Source of the DNA: Streptomyces sp. YPW6
Lineage (GTDB): Bacteria; Actinomycetota; Actinomycetes; Streptomycetales; Streptomycetaceae
Length of the DNA: 64,000 bases
Direction: 5' to 3'
NCBI RefSeq assembly: GCF_018866325.1
Contig: NZ_CP076457.1
Coordinates: 4,561,001 to 4,625,000, forward strand
Shown: positions 42,714 through 50,772 of the stretch, piece after piece
How positions within the stretch are numbered: the first letter of the stretch is position 1
Layout: the number at the start of each line of letters is the position of its first letter
Notes under the pieces: generated by a model
The model's database searches: none
What the model was told of the DNA's origin: nothing
What the model saw: only the letters and a program-made list of their open reading frames with translations
Made by a program: the position numbers and the translations under genes

Positions 42714-42749
42714 GGTACTGAGTACCGTACATAAGCGGTACTCAGTACC
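42714..42749 (-). promoter_or_regulatory. Twin-palindrome operator/promoter
   Basis: Two 13-bp palindromes, GGTACT-G-AGTACC (42714-42726) and GGTACT-C-AGTACC (42737-42749), lie 23 bp apart, about two helical turns. On the - strand a possible -35 TTGCGG and -10 TACGGT with an 18-bp spacer overlap them. This looks like a repressor-controlled promoter for the genes at 42667 and leftward. Confidence 0.75.
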
Positions 42750-42802
42750 GCAAGTGGATGTGGGAGAGGGCACCGGTCAACTCTCGGTGCTCCTTGGCCC
42801 GT

Positions 42803-43633
42803 TCAGCTGGCGGCGGCCTCCAGCGCCACGAACAGCGCCACCAGATCAGCCCCGGCCCACTCCCGGCGGCCCCGCGCGGACAGCAGTACGGGCGCGGTGC
42901 AGCTCCCCCCTGTCCCGCACACCACGGTCGCGGCGGCCGGGTCTCCGCTCCGGGTGTACGCGGTGAGCTGCCCCCGGCACCACGGGCACGGCCGGTCGAG
43001 CACGGTGGGCTGCCCGTCGCGGCCGAGGGCCCGCTCGACCCGGGCGCGGGCGCGGCGGGCAGTCGCGGCAATCTCGTCCGCGAGCAGCGGCCGGACGGGG
43101 ATGAACAGGTCGCCGGATTCCTCGCCGAGGGCGCGTCCTTCCAGCCACACGGCGGCCCAGTGCAGCCCGTACGCCCGGCTCCCCGGGTCGGTGGGCGAGG
43201 CGTAGCTCCAGCGGGCGGGGTCGTCGCGGTCGGCTGCGTCGGGCGCCCACCGCATGAGCGTGGCGTCCGGGGCGCGGCGGCCTACGAGGTGGCGGCGCAC
43301 GGGGCGTTGCACGGCGGCGGCCACGGTGTCGCACAACTCGAACAGCTCGCGTTCCGTGGTGGTCGCGGCGTCCAGCGCGGTGAGGTTGGCCGGGGCGGGG
43401 TGCTCACGGAGTACGAGTGGCAGACGGCCGACGGTCGGTTCGTCGTCGGGCACTGCTCCAAGCGCGCGGGAGTCGCGCGGGGGCCACTCGCCGCGCGGGG
43501 GCCGGCCGATCGTGGCGAGGAGGTCGCCCCACTGCTCACGGACGGCGGCGAGGTCGTCGGCGACCTGCGCAGCGAGGGCGGCCTCGGTGTCGTCGAGGGC
43601 CTGGCGGACGGCGGTGGTGGGGATGGTGGTCAT
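42803..43633 (-). CDS. Phage protein with C-terminal zinc ribbon
   Basis: 276 residues. A helical N-terminus (TEAALAAQVADDLAAVREQW) leads to a C-terminal CPWCRGQLTAYTR...VVCGTGGSC four-Cys ribbon. Proteins of this form are common in the early regions of Streptomyces phages; I do not know their role. It overlaps the next gene upstream by 4 bp. Confidence 0.6.
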   Translation of the reverse strand: MTTIPTTAVRQALDDTEAALAAQVADDLAAVREQWGDLLATIGRPPRGEWPPRDSRALGAVPDDEPTVGRLPLVLREHPAPANLTALDAATTTERELFELCDTVAAAVQRPVRRHLVGRRAPDATLMRWAPDAADRDDPARWSYASPTDPGSRAYGLHWAAVWLEGRALGEESGDLFIPVRPLLADEIAATARRARARVERALGRDGQPTVLDRPCPWCRGQLTAYTRSGDPAAATVVCGTGGSCTAPVLLSARGRREWAGADLVALFVALEAAAS

Positions 43634-44193
43634 GGCTGCGGCTCCGGGGTGGTGTCGAGGATCTGCTGGATGCGGTCGGCGTAGACCGCTGCTGCGCCCT
43701 GTGGTGATCCGGCGCGCATGCGGTGGGCGAGGGCGCGTACGCGGCCGAGGGTGGCCTCGGCGGTGGCCGCGCGGTGCAACGCACTCTCGGCCCCGGCGAG
43801 CAGCGTCTCGCCGGTCTGCTGGCGGAGTGCGTCAAGGCGTCCGGCGTACGTGTCGGCGGCGGCCTGGCGCTGCGCCTCGACGGCCCGGTACGCGAGCAGC
43901 TGCTCGGCAAGGTCGGCGGCGTCCTGCTCGGCCTCGCGGATCGCGGCGTGCGCGGCGGCGAGCTGCTGCCGGTGCTGCGCCTCCTGACGGCCGAGCGCGG
44001 CGCGGGCGGTGTCGGCGTCGGCCAGCTCGGCATCGACGTGCGCGCGGAGGAGTGCCGCTTCGGCCGGGGTGACGGGGGCGGTGCGCTGGATGCGGGAGAG
44101 CAGCACGAGCAGGGAGTCACGGCGGGCAGTGCGCTCGGCGGCGGCGCGCTTGCGGGCGCGGCGCTCCTTGCTCGGCCTGGTGCGGCGGGTCAT
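43630..44193 (-). CDS. Coiled-coil phage protein
   Basis: 187 residues, nearly all helix: a basic N-terminus (RRTRPSKERRARKRAAAERT) then long heptad-like Ala/Gln/Arg/Glu-rich stretches. ATG 44193 overlaps the upstream stop by 1 bp (TGATG) and has GGAAG before it. No family recognised. Confidence 0.6.
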   Translation of the reverse strand: MTRRTRPSKERRARKRAAAERTARRDSLLVLLSRIQRTAPVTPAEAALLRAHVDAELADADTARAALGRQEAQHRQQLAAAHAAIREAEQDAADLAEQLLAYRAVEAQRQAAADTYAGRLDALRQQTGETLLAGAESALHRAATAEATLGRVRALAHRMRAGSPQGAAAVYADRIQQILDTTPEPQP

Positions 44194-44471
44194 CAGACAC
44201 GCTTCCAAGTCGTCGTGGCCTGCTCGATGTGGCCGGACACGACACCCTTCACGGGCTCGCCGTACGCGTCCGTCGTGTGGTGCGTGAGCTGTCCGTGAGC
44301 AGCACCGACCGTGTTGTACGGGCCGTATGCGGTGGTGTACTCCGGGCCGTCCCAGAGGAACCGCGGCGAGGCGACGTTGCCGCGCTCCCAGTCAGGGTTG
44401 TTGCGGCGCTCCTTGCGGATGACGACAACGCGGAACAGTGCCTGGTCGTCGGAAACGAGTCTGCGGGCCAT
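44193..44471 (-). CDS. Hypothetical phage protein
   Basis: 92 residues, beta-rich (LFRVVVIRKERRNNPDWERG, PYNTVGAAHGQLTHHT). No family recognised. It starts a translationally coupled run after the hairpin at 44492-44516. Confidence 0.6.
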   Translation of the reverse strand: MARRLVSDDQALFRVVVIRKERRNNPDWERGNVASPRFLWDGPEYTTAYGPYNTVGAAHGQLTHHTTDAYGEPVKGVVSGHIEQATTTWKRV

Positions 44472-44491
44472 GGATGGTTCTCCGGGGTGGT

Positions 44492-44516
44492 GGGGCCCGC
44501 CGTGGTGGCGGGCCCC
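44492..44516 (-). terminator. Gene-gap hairpin
   Basis: A perfect 10-bp GC stem (44492-44501 with 44507-44516) sits in one of the few real gaps of the leftward early operon. It is either an attenuator or an RNA-processing structure. Confidence 0.45.
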
Positions 44517-44523
44517 GGAACGG

Positions 44524-44595
44524 TCAGCGGTGGGGCTGGGAGCCGCACACGCGGCGGCAGGTGAAGCAGTAGTTCGGGTCTCGCTCGTCGCTCAC
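44524..44595 (-). CDS. 23-residue Cys-rich microprotein (possible)
   Basis: V-S-D-E-R-D-P-N-Y-C-F-T-C-R-R-V-C-G then S-Q-P-H-R. GTG 44595 overlaps the stop of the upstream gene (GTGA), like most genes here. The C-x2-C-x3-C spacing plus a terminal His would fit one zinc ion. Support is the overlap and the motif only. Confidence 0.45.
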   Translation of the reverse strand: MSDERDPNYCFTCRRVCGSQPHR

Positions 44596-44813
44596 TCGCG
44601 GGCCCGGTCGGCGAGGACCCGGCACGTGGTGCAGCCGGGGGTGCACCCGGTGCTTTCGGTGCGGGCGAGGCGGGCGAGGGCGCGATCACGTCGGCGGCGG
44701 CGCTGCCCGGCGGTGCCGAACGGAACGTCGGTGTACAGCAGCGACGGGGAGCGGAGCAGCCCCGCCCGGTGCGCCCAGTAGCGCCACCGGGGGCGGTACG
44801 CGCGGGCCCTCAT
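44592..44813 (-). CDS. Small basic Cys-rich protein
   Basis: 73 residues, strongly basic (GQRRRRRDRALARLARTEST), ending with CTPGCTTCRVLADRARE. It may bind nucleic acid. ATG 44813 overlaps the upstream stop (ATGA). No family recognised. Confidence 0.55.
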   Translation of the reverse strand: MRARAYRPRWRYWAHRAGLLRSPSLLYTDVPFGTAGQRRRRRDRALARLARTESTGCTPGCTTCRVLADRARE

Positions 44814-45097
44814 CGGCCGGCCTCGGCGTTCCGGGCGTTCGCCTCGGCGAGGGCGTCGGCGTCGAACGGCGGCTCTCCCACGGCGTCGGCCCTCTCGTCG
44901 AACCGGTCGGCGAGCTGGCGCAGGGCGTACGCGAACTCACGCGGGCTCATGCCCGGGTGAGCGGCGTCCACGACGTTGTCCCTGGTCGGCTCGGTGTCGT
45001 CGGTGGACGCGGGCCAGATACCGACGTAGGCGGCGGCGCTGAGACCGGCGACGGCGAAGAGACGGCGGTCGGCGCAGTGGATGTGTCGGGTGGTCAC
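44810..45097 (-). CDS. Hypothetical phage protein
   Basis: 95 residues. A hydrophobic patch (LFAVAGLSAAAYVGIWPAST) is followed by a helix (SPREFAYALRQLADRFDERA). The patch may be a membrane segment or a core strand. GTG 45097 is coupled to the upstream gene. Confidence 0.55.
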   Translation of the reverse strand: MTTRHIHCADRRLFAVAGLSAAAYVGIWPASTDDTEPTRDNVVDAAHPGMSPREFAYALRQLADRFDERADAVGEPPFDADALAEANARNAEAGR

Positions 45098-45276
45098 AGG
45101 GTGCCCTTCCTGGTGCAGTGGCCGGTGTGGCACCGGGTCTCGCCGCTGGCGACGTAGTGGACGTGGTGGCCTTGGGCGGCGAGGTAGTCGGCAGCGTCGC
45201 GAGCGGCGTTGGTGCGGCCGACAAGGTGGGGTTGCAGCACCCGTACGGCGGCGGGCGCCTGGGGCGGGGTGCTCAT
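45094..45276 (-). CDS. Small phage protein
   Basis: 60 residues, with AADYLAAQGHHVHYVASGET and a C-x4-H-C end (RCHTGHCTRKG). No family recognised. It overlaps both neighbours. Confidence 0.55.
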   Translation of the reverse strand: MSTPPQAPAAVRVLQPHLVGRTNAARDAADYLAAQGHHVHYVASGETRCHTGHCTRKGTL

Positions 45277-46436
45277 CGGCCGGCCTGCTGGTCGCGGTAG
45301 GCGCGGGTCCGGTACTGGTGGGTGTCGTTGGTACGCGTCCGGGTGCCGTTGTGGCTGGTGCAGAGCTGTCGGGCGGGGGCCTTGCAGCGGGGGCACGGCA
45401 CGGCGAGCTGCGGGAACGCGAGCGGCTGCTCCTCGGCGGCGTCGGGCTGCGGTGCGGGCTCGGGCGCAAGGGCGGCGGCGCGGCCACCGAGCAGCTTGAC
45501 GACCTCGCGCATGCCGCTGCACCACGCGACGCGGCCCCGGTATCTGTCCGCGCGCATCTCGGCGTCGCGGTCGGTCAGGCGCTCGCTGGCCTCGTCGGCG
45601 AGCAGGCGGGTGTGCGCGGCAAGGAGCACGCGGGAGGCGGCGAGGGCGGTCTCGGGGGTGTGCTCGGCAGGGTCGAGCAACGCGTCACGGACGGCGGCCA
45701 CGGTGTCGCCGCGGTTGAAGTCGAGGTTGTCGCGCTGCTCGGCGGCGGCCTGGTCGTCGTCCTCGCCGGGGTCGACGAACTCGCGGTCGGGGTGGATGAG
45801 CGCGGCGGCCCACGTCGACCAGCCGCGGGCCTGACCGAGTGCGGTGATCTGCTCGGCGAGCAGCCGTGCGTGCCGGTTGAGGTAGTCGGCGGCGATCTGC
45901 GGGGCGCGGCGGTGGGGGATGTCGTCGGCGATCTCGTCGACCAGCGCCGTGATGGTGTCGGGGTGCTCGGCGGCGAGGTGGTCGGCGTCGGCCTGGCCCT
46001 GCTCCAGCTCGGCCAGGCGCTCGCGGAGCCGGCCGTTTTCGCGGCGGGCGTCCTCCAGCTCGATCGCGGTCGTGGCGTACAGGCGGACGGCGTGATCGGC
46101 GCGTGCTTCCCACGTGAGCCCGGTCGGCTGCTCCGTGGTCGTGGTGAGTCCGGCGAGGCGGCGCAGCAGCTTCACGGCGTCACCGCGGCCGGGGTCGCAC
46201 TCGTGGTCCTGGGGAAGGGCCTCGATGGCGTCGGCCCCGCCGAGCAGCGCGCCACGGCGTACGGCGGCCTCGGTGAACGGGTCGAGGAGCGGGGGCTCGG
46301 CCGGCTGAATGTCGGCGAGCTGCGGAACGGTGCGGGCACGCTCGTACGTATGGTCGCCGTCGTGCCCTGCGAGGTCGAGGCACTGGCGGCCGCACGCGGA
46401 CTCTGCGGTGCGGCACTGGTCGGGCTGGGTGTTCAT
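45273..46436 (-). CDS. Phage protein with terminal zinc-binding motifs
   Basis: 387 residues. The N-terminus has Cys/His pairs (DQCRTAESACGRQCLDLAGH). The middle is coiled coil (ARRENGRLRERLAELEQGQA), and the C-terminus has CPRCKAPARQLCTSHNGTRT, a treble-clef-like knuckle often seen in actinophage proteins. The role is unknown; proximity to SSB suggests DNA metabolism. Confidence 0.6.
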   Translation of the reverse strand: MNTQPDQCRTAESACGRQCLDLAGHDGDHTYERARTVPQLADIQPAEPPLLDPFTEAAVRRGALLGGADAIEALPQDHECDPGRGDAVKLLRRLAGLTTTTEQPTGLTWEARADHAVRLYATTAIELEDARRENGRLRERLAELEQGQADADHLAAEHPDTITALVDEIADDIPHRRAPQIAADYLNRHARLLAEQITALGQARGWSTWAAALIHPDREFVDPGEDDDQAAAEQRDNLDFNRGDTVAAVRDALLDPAEHTPETALAASRVLLAAHTRLLADEASERLTDRDAEMRADRYRGRVAWCSGMREVVKLLGGRAAALAPEPAPQPDAAEEQPLAFPQLAVPCPRCKAPARQLCTSHNGTRTRTNDTHQYRTRAYRDQQAGR

Positions 46437-46522
46437 GGGGTCCTCTCGAATGTGGAGCGAGGGGGGGCGTGGGTTGCTCACGCGCGCGGCGGGCGGTGCG
46501 ACCGGTCGCCGCGCGGGGGAGA

Positions 46523-47023
46523 TCAGAACGGGGGCTCTCCGGGGCGTTGCTGTCCCCATCCGTTCTGCTGCTGGCCGGTGGTCCACTGGTCGCGGGCGGG
46601 CTGCTGTGCCCCGTATCCGCCGGTGTTGGACTGCTGGGACTGCTGGCGGCTCTGATTGCCGTTGGTCTTCGTGACGGCGGCGGTGGCGCTCTTGAGCGAG
46701 GGGCCGACTTCCTCGGCCTCGACCTCGTACACGGTGCGCTTGACGCCTTCGCGGTCCTCGTACGAGCGCTGTTTCAGGGCTCCTTGGACGATGACGCGCA
46801 TGCCGCGCTGGAGTGATCCGGCGACGTTTTCGGCGAGGGAGCGCCAGGCGGTGACGGTGAGGAACAGGGACTCGGCGTCTTTCCACTCGTTCGTCTGGCG
46901 GTCGAACGTGCGGGGGGTGGACGCCATGCGGAACTTCGCGACCGGGTGGCCGGCCGGGGTGAACTTCAGCTCGGGGTCGTCGACGAGGTTGCCGACGATG
47001 GTGATTACGGTTTCGCCTGCCAT
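46523..47023 (-). CDS. ssb: Single-stranded DNA-binding protein
   Basis: 166 residues. The OB fold reads ETVITIVGNLVDDPELKFTP, AKFRMASTPRTFDRQTNEWK, LTVTAWRSLAENVAGSLQRG and MRVIVQGALKQRSYED. A Gln/Gly-rich linker ends in PGEPPF, similar to the acidic tip that binds partner proteins. It serves phage replication or RecT-mediated annealing. ATG 47023 overlaps the HNH gene stop by 1 bp. Confidence 0.95.
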   Translation of the reverse strand: MAGETVITIVGNLVDDPELKFTPAGHPVAKFRMASTPRTFDRQTNEWKDAESLFLTVTAWRSLAENVAGSLQRGMRVIVQGALKQRSYEDREGVKRTVYEVEAEEVGPSLKSATAAVTKTNGNQSRQQSQQSNTGGYGAQQPARDQWTTGQQQNGWGQQRPGEPPF

Positions 47024-47496
47024 CAGGCGGCCTGCCTTTCGGGGGTGGTGGTGCGGTATGCGGCGCGGGCGGCGGTGTTCTTGCACGCCCGGCACTTCCG
47101 GGTGCCGTTCTTCGCGCGGATGGTGTTCTCGGCGTCGAATGGGTGGCCGCGGTGGCATGCGGTCTGGGCGGCGCGCAACGCGACGTGGTTGGTCGAGGCG
47201 AGGAGGTTCACGCGGTGCGTGACGGCGCGGAGGTGGCTCGGGCGGACACAGGCGCGGTTGCGGCAGCGGTGGTCAACGTCGAGGTCGGCCGGGAGCGGGA
47301 GACCGGCGAGCCGGTACGCGTGCCGGTGGGCCTTGACGGTGCGGCCGAGCCAGAACGTGCCGTAGCCCTTCTCGTTGGTCGCGCCGGTCCATTCGTGGCA
47401 GTGGCCGAGGACTCCGCGGACGAGGGGGAGGGGGCCATCGAACGCGACGCGGGACCAGTAGCGCCATGCTGCGGTAGGGCGGGGCCTGGGCGGCAT
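47023..47496 (-). CDS. HNH endonuclease
   Basis: 157 residues. HCHEWTGATNEKGYGTFWLG, VKAHRHAYRLAGLPLP, DLDVDHRCRNRACVRPSHLR and a C-terminal Cys pair (CHRGHPF...CRACKN) make a complete HNH/zinc nuclease of the type frequent in actinophages. It is the first gene after operator 47537-47573. It may be a homing-type or packaging-linked nuclease. Confidence 0.88.
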   Translation of the reverse strand: MPPRPRPTAAWRYWSRVAFDGPLPLVRGVLGHCHEWTGATNEKGYGTFWLGRTVKAHRHAYRLAGLPLPADLDVDHRCRNRACVRPSHLRAVTHRVNLLASTNHVALRAAQTACHRGHPFDAENTIRAKNGTRKCRACKNTAARAAYRTTTPERQAA

Positions 47497-47536
47497 GGGC
47501 GGGTCCTTCCGGTCTGAGCGACGGCTCGCAGGTCTA

Positions 47537-47573
47537 GAAACGTACGTATGTTTCTGGAGAGAAACGTAACACG
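47537..47573 (-). promoter_or_regulatory. Repressor operator copy A
   Basis: GAAAC(N8)GTTTC at 47537-47554 is followed by GTTTC-TGGAGA-GAAAC (47550-47565), then CGTAACACG. It is nearly identical to the immunity-region operator at 54537-54569. It lies 41 bp upstream of the HNH gene start and should control the SSB/HNH transcript. Confidence 0.75.
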
Positions 47574-47621
47574 AAGGGGAGTGCCCGATTACGCCTGTGC
47601 GGCACCCCCCTTCGTGAGGGC

Positions 47622-47783
47622 CTACGCGGCCCGCAGGGCGGCGGCGATGGCGTCGGGGGCGGCGATGGTCCACCCGGCGTCGCGGAGGTCGCGCACGGCC
47701 CTGCGGCCTTGCTCCTCGGGGGTGTTGGTCGGGTGCTCCCGGATGGTGGCGGCGATGATCGCGGCCACGGCGTCGGGGATCAC
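47622..47783 (-). CDS. Small phage protein
   Basis: 53 residues (AVAAIIAATIREHPTNTPEE, GWTIAAPDAIAAALRAA), helical. GTG 47783 overlaps the upstream stop. It ends the first early operon just before the operator-containing gap 47497-47621. No family recognised. Confidence 0.55.
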   Translation of the reverse strand: MIPDAVAAIIAATIREHPTNTPEEQGRRAVRDLRDAGWTIAAPDAIAAALRAA

Positions 47784-48259
47784 CGCTGGCTGCCGGTGAT
47801 GTGGCGGGCGGTGGTCTGGCCGGTGGCCTGGCGGGCGATCGGCGGGCGGCGCATCAGGGCGGCGAGGTTGTCGCGCTCGGCGGCGATGGCGAGCACGGCG
47901 GCGGCCCGGTTTACCGCGGCCTGTCGGTCGTAGTCGGCGCGGTGCCGTGCGTCGCGGGCGGCGGCTTCCGCCTGCTCCCGGGCGGCCCGCTCGGTGGCAA
48001 GCTGCTGCTCGGCCCCGTTCACCTCGCGGAGGGTCCGCCACCCGAACCCCTGGGCCTCCTCGACGATGACGTACGCCCCGTCGGCGGCCCACTGGCGCAC
48101 CATGCGGTCGCGGGCCTTGCGGTCCGACGTGGTGCGCACCGCCGGGCGGTCCGGACGTGAGTCCCAACTCGCCGTGACGCGCCACGCGGTGGCGTTCCGG
48201 GTGCGCTCCCGGCCGTCGGCCCGGCGGCGGTGGGTACGGCCGTGCTTCATGCGGTTCAT
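47780..48259 (-). CDS. Hypothetical phage protein
   Basis: 159 residues. A basic N-terminus, a small beta domain (VRQWAADGAYVIVEEAQGFG) and a coiled-coil C-terminal half (TERAAREQAEAAARDARHRA). No family recognised. It is coupled to both neighbours by 4-bp overlaps. Confidence 0.6.
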   Translation of the reverse strand: MNRMKHGRTHRRRADGRERTRNATAWRVTASWDSRPDRPAVRTTSDRKARDRMVRQWAADGAYVIVEEAQGFGWRTLREVNGAEQQLATERAAREQAEAAARDARHRADYDRQAAVNRAAAVLAIAAERDNLAALMRRPPIARQATGQTTARHITGSQR

Positions 48260-48942
48260 ACGGGTTGCTCCTCACGGGTGGTGCTGGCGGCTCGCGCTTC
48301 GGCCTCGGCGACGATCGCGGCGGCGCGGGCGTTGCCGCCGACGGACCCCCGCCACATGCGGTGACCGGGCAAGCGGTGCATCGCGGCGAGCAAGTCGGGA
48401 AACTGGCTGACAAGCGCCAGGCGGCGGGCGTTCTCGTCGCGGCCGGCCCGATGCCCGGCCTTCATCCGGCGCACCAACTCCTCACGCTGGTACGCCTGCT
48501 GCGGGGTCTCCGGGGCGAGGGCGGCCGGGCCGATGGCTCGACTGGTCACCGCGGGCTGCTCCCCGGCAGCAACGGCCTGCAACGACCCACGGAGCGCGGC
48601 GAAGTAGGCGCGACCGGGGGCGGCGTCCGGGTCGATCTCCGGGTGGAGCCCCGGCTCGAACGTCCCGGCGTGACGGCGGATCACGTCCGCCCGGAACGCG
48701 TACCAGGGGCGGGACACGTCGGACGGCTTGATCGGGTACGGGCTGCTGGCGATGTGGCGGCGTACCACGTGCGACGCGTCCCAGTCATGGCCCTCCGGGT
48801 GCGGGGCCCGGGGTGCCACATCCAGCAGCACATCGGCCCATGCGTCGAGGCGTTCGAGGGCGGCCTCCTGCGTTGCCGGGGCGCGGGACGGGTCGAGCTT
48901 GTCGACGTAGGCCAGCAGAGCGGCGACATGTGCGCGAATCAT
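48256..48942 (-). CDS. Hypothetical phage protein next to replication initiator
   Basis: 228 residues. Helical start (RAHVAALLAYVDKLDPSRAP) and a conserved-looking patch (SPYPIKPSDVSRPWYAFRAD). It follows the initiator-like gene with a 4-bp overlap, the place of a helicase loader in other phages, but I see no AAA motifs. Role unknown. Confidence 0.6.
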   Translation of the reverse strand: MIRAHVAALLAYVDKLDPSRAPATQEAALERLDAWADVLLDVAPRAPHPEGHDWDASHVVRRHIASSPYPIKPSDVSRPWYAFRADVIRRHAGTFEPGLHPEIDPDAAPGRAYFAALRGSLQAVAAGEQPAVTSRAIGPAALAPETPQQAYQREELVRRMKAGHRAGRDENARRLALVSQFPDLLAAMHRLPGHRMWRGSVGGNARAAAIVAEAEARAASTTREEQPV

Positions 48943-49868
48943 CGGACGTTCTCCTGCGGGTCGTTCTCGACGGCGGCGGCCATCCACGCGGCAGCCTGGG
49001 CGGCACGGCCGAGCGGGCGCGGGGCATTCGGGTTCAGCGGAATCACAGCGGCACCGGCAGCCGGACGACGGATGTCCGATAGCGCGAACTGGAGCGTTCC
49101 GCCCGTGACCGGCTTCGAGGTCTGGCCGAGCCGGTCGAGCGCGGCAGCCAGCAGCTCCGGAGCCAGGCCGTTGCCGAGCGCATCCTCAACCGCACGGTGT
49201 ACGGACTTCCGGGACTGCGCCGTCCCACAGCCGTACGACGACCACCACTCATCGACCAGCGTGGCTGCTGCGCCCTTCCCCCCTTGGGGGTTAGGGGGTG
49301 TACCTCCGAAGGAGGTACTACGGGACGGGTCGGGTCGGGGGGACCGTGACGGGTCCATACCGTCACGCTGTGACGACCCCTCCTGACCTGCAAAGAGATC
49401 CGGAAACGCGATGCTTTCCGAACCGCTTTCGAGATTTTCGGCCGACCTTTCACCCGCGAAAGAGTCGCTTTCGCGCGGCTGATCGGAGCGATTACGCGTC
49501 TGGTTCTGTCGCTCCGCGGCCTTCTCGCGGGCCCGGCGCTGGCGGTCGGCGGCCTTCTCGCGGTCCTTCTCCACGGCCGACTTGGTCGGGTTGTAGACCA
49601 AGAAGTCGTGCATGACGTAGTCGCCCTCGGCGGGCTGCGGGCACCGGGGGCAGGCGTGGCCGGCCGCGTGCCAGAGACCGGCGGCGACCAGCTTCCGGGC
49701 CTGGGGCGCGGTGCCGTAGAGCTGGGCGACGACACCGGGAACGGTGCCTTCGGTGAGGTGCTGCGCGGCGTACGCCCCCGCGCGCATCCACAAGCCGACA
49801 GCGGGGTTACCGGCCTTCAGCAGCTTCGGGTGTGCGTGGGCGGTGTCGTCCACTTTGAACCATGGCAC
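48939..49868 (-). CDS. DnaD-like/replication initiation-type protein
   Basis: 309 residues. The N-terminal winged-helix-like part (PWFKVDDTAHAHPKLLKAGN; GLWMRAGAYAAQHLTEGTVP) is typical of phage replication initiators of Gram-positive phages. A basic linker (EKDREKAADRQRRAREKAAE) and a Ser-rich disordered region come next. The C-terminal helical part (RKSVHRAVEDALGNGLAPEL) could recruit host helicase. No phage polymerase or helicase is present, so host enzymes would be used. Confidence 0.7.
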   Translation of the reverse strand: MPWFKVDDTAHAHPKLLKAGNPAVGLWMRAGAYAAQHLTEGTVPGVVAQLYGTAPQARKLVAAGLWHAAGHACPRCPQPAEGDYVMHDFLVYNPTKSAVEKDREKAADRQRRAREKAAERQNQTRNRSDQPRESDSFAGERSAENLESGSESIAFPDLFAGQEGSSQRDGMDPSRSPRPDPSRSTSFGGTPPNPQGGKGAAATLVDEWWSSYGCGTAQSRKSVHRAVEDALGNGLAPELLAAALDRLGQTSKPVTGGTLQFALSDIRRPAAGAAVIPLNPNAPRPLGRAAQAAAWMAAAVENDPQENVR

Positions 49869-49900
49869 TGGGGTTGTGCTCCTTGCTCGGGGGTGGGCGC

Positions 49901-49937
49901 CGGGGGCGAGGGGCGCGGCGGCTCGTCCTCGCCCCCG
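49901..49937 (-). terminator. Gene-gap hairpin
   Basis: An 11-bp stem (49901-49911 with 49927-49937) lies directly after the stop of the 49943-50542 gene and upstream of the initiator gene. Confidence 0.45.
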
Positions 49938-49942
49938 GGCCG

Positions 49943-50542
49943 TCAGGGGGTGGTGAGGGGGCGTCCGCAGGCGCAGGCGAGGCGGCCCTCGCGGTTGCGG
50001 GCGGGATGCTTCCAGCGGTGGAACTCGCAGGGGGCGAACAGGGCCTCGCCTGGCGGGTGCTGGACGATCGCGGCGCGGGAGGCATACGGGCCGCCCATGG
50101 CCCGGATGGGGTGCACGTCACGGCAGGCAAGGCACTCGGCGGCCGTACCGCCCGGCAGGGGCTCGTACAGGTCCGTCCGGGAGCCGGGGCACCACCGGGG
50201 CGGCGCGAGGGTGCGCGGCCCGAACAGCAGCCGTCGGCCGGCCGGACCGTCCGACTCCTGCCCGGCACCAACGGCCCGCCCGTCGCACGTGGCGCACACC
50301 GGCAGATCGTCGAGCACGGCCTCGGCGGTGAGCAGCGGGCGGGCCTGGCTGCTCCCTCCGGCCTGCTGCCCACACCACACGGTGTAGATGGTGCGGCCGT
50401 CGGCCATGAGCACGCCGGAACGGGGGCGGTGCCAGCGGGACATGCCGCCCGTCCGCACGAACCGCGGGCCCTCCGTGAGGGCCTGGTCGTTGATGTGGGC
50501 GGCAAGGCCGTATGAGACCGGCGGCAGCAAAGTCACGGTCAC
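49943..50542 (-). CDS. Cys-rich phage protein
   Basis: 199 residues. Several C-x2-C units (VCATCDG, CLACRDVH, CACGRPL) plus FAPCEFHRWKHP indicate metal binding. GTG 50542 overlaps the upstream stop; a later ATG at 50443 would remove 33 residues. No family recognised. Confidence 0.6.
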   Translation of the reverse strand: MTVTLLPPVSYGLAAHINDQALTEGPRFVRTGGMSRWHRPRSGVLMADGRTIYTVWCGQQAGGSSQARPLLTAEAVLDDLPVCATCDGRAVGAGQESDGPAGRRLLFGPRTLAPPRWCPGSRTDLYEPLPGGTAAECLACRDVHPIRAMGGPYASRAAIVQHPPGEALFAPCEFHRWKHPARNREGRLACACGRPLTTP

Positions 50543-50772
50543 GCGGTCGACCTCCTCGGCTGGTAGTACGGGCGGGTGTTGCCGGGCTGGTGGTCGTCGC
50601 ACCGGGGGCCGCACGGGTACGGGCGGGTCGGGAGCGCCCGGCACGGCGGGTTGCCGTCCTCGCACGGGCGCGGCGGGCGCTCGACCTCGACGGCGAGCTG
50701 TCCGGGCACCGTGGCGGGCGGCGGGGTGTCGAGGTGGCGGCGGGCCCGGTCGAGGCGGGCGGCGGCCGTCAC
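50539..50772 (-). CDS. Small Cys/Pro-rich phage protein
   Basis: 77 residues: ARLDRARRHLDTPPPATVPG, then CEDGNPPCRALPTRPYPCGP and RCDDHQPG. This C-x6-C-x9-C-x3-C...H pattern is a probable zinc knuckle. Coupled to both neighbours by 4-bp overlaps. Confidence 0.6.
   Translation of the reverse strand: MTAAARLDRARRHLDTPPPATVPGQLAVEVERPPRPCEDGNPPCRALPTRPYPCGPRCDDHQPGNTRPYYQPRRSTA

Noticed and set aside
46523..47158. SSB starting upstream at 47158
   Set aside because: The extra 45 residues are the HNH gene read in another frame; the OB fold starts right at ATG 47023.
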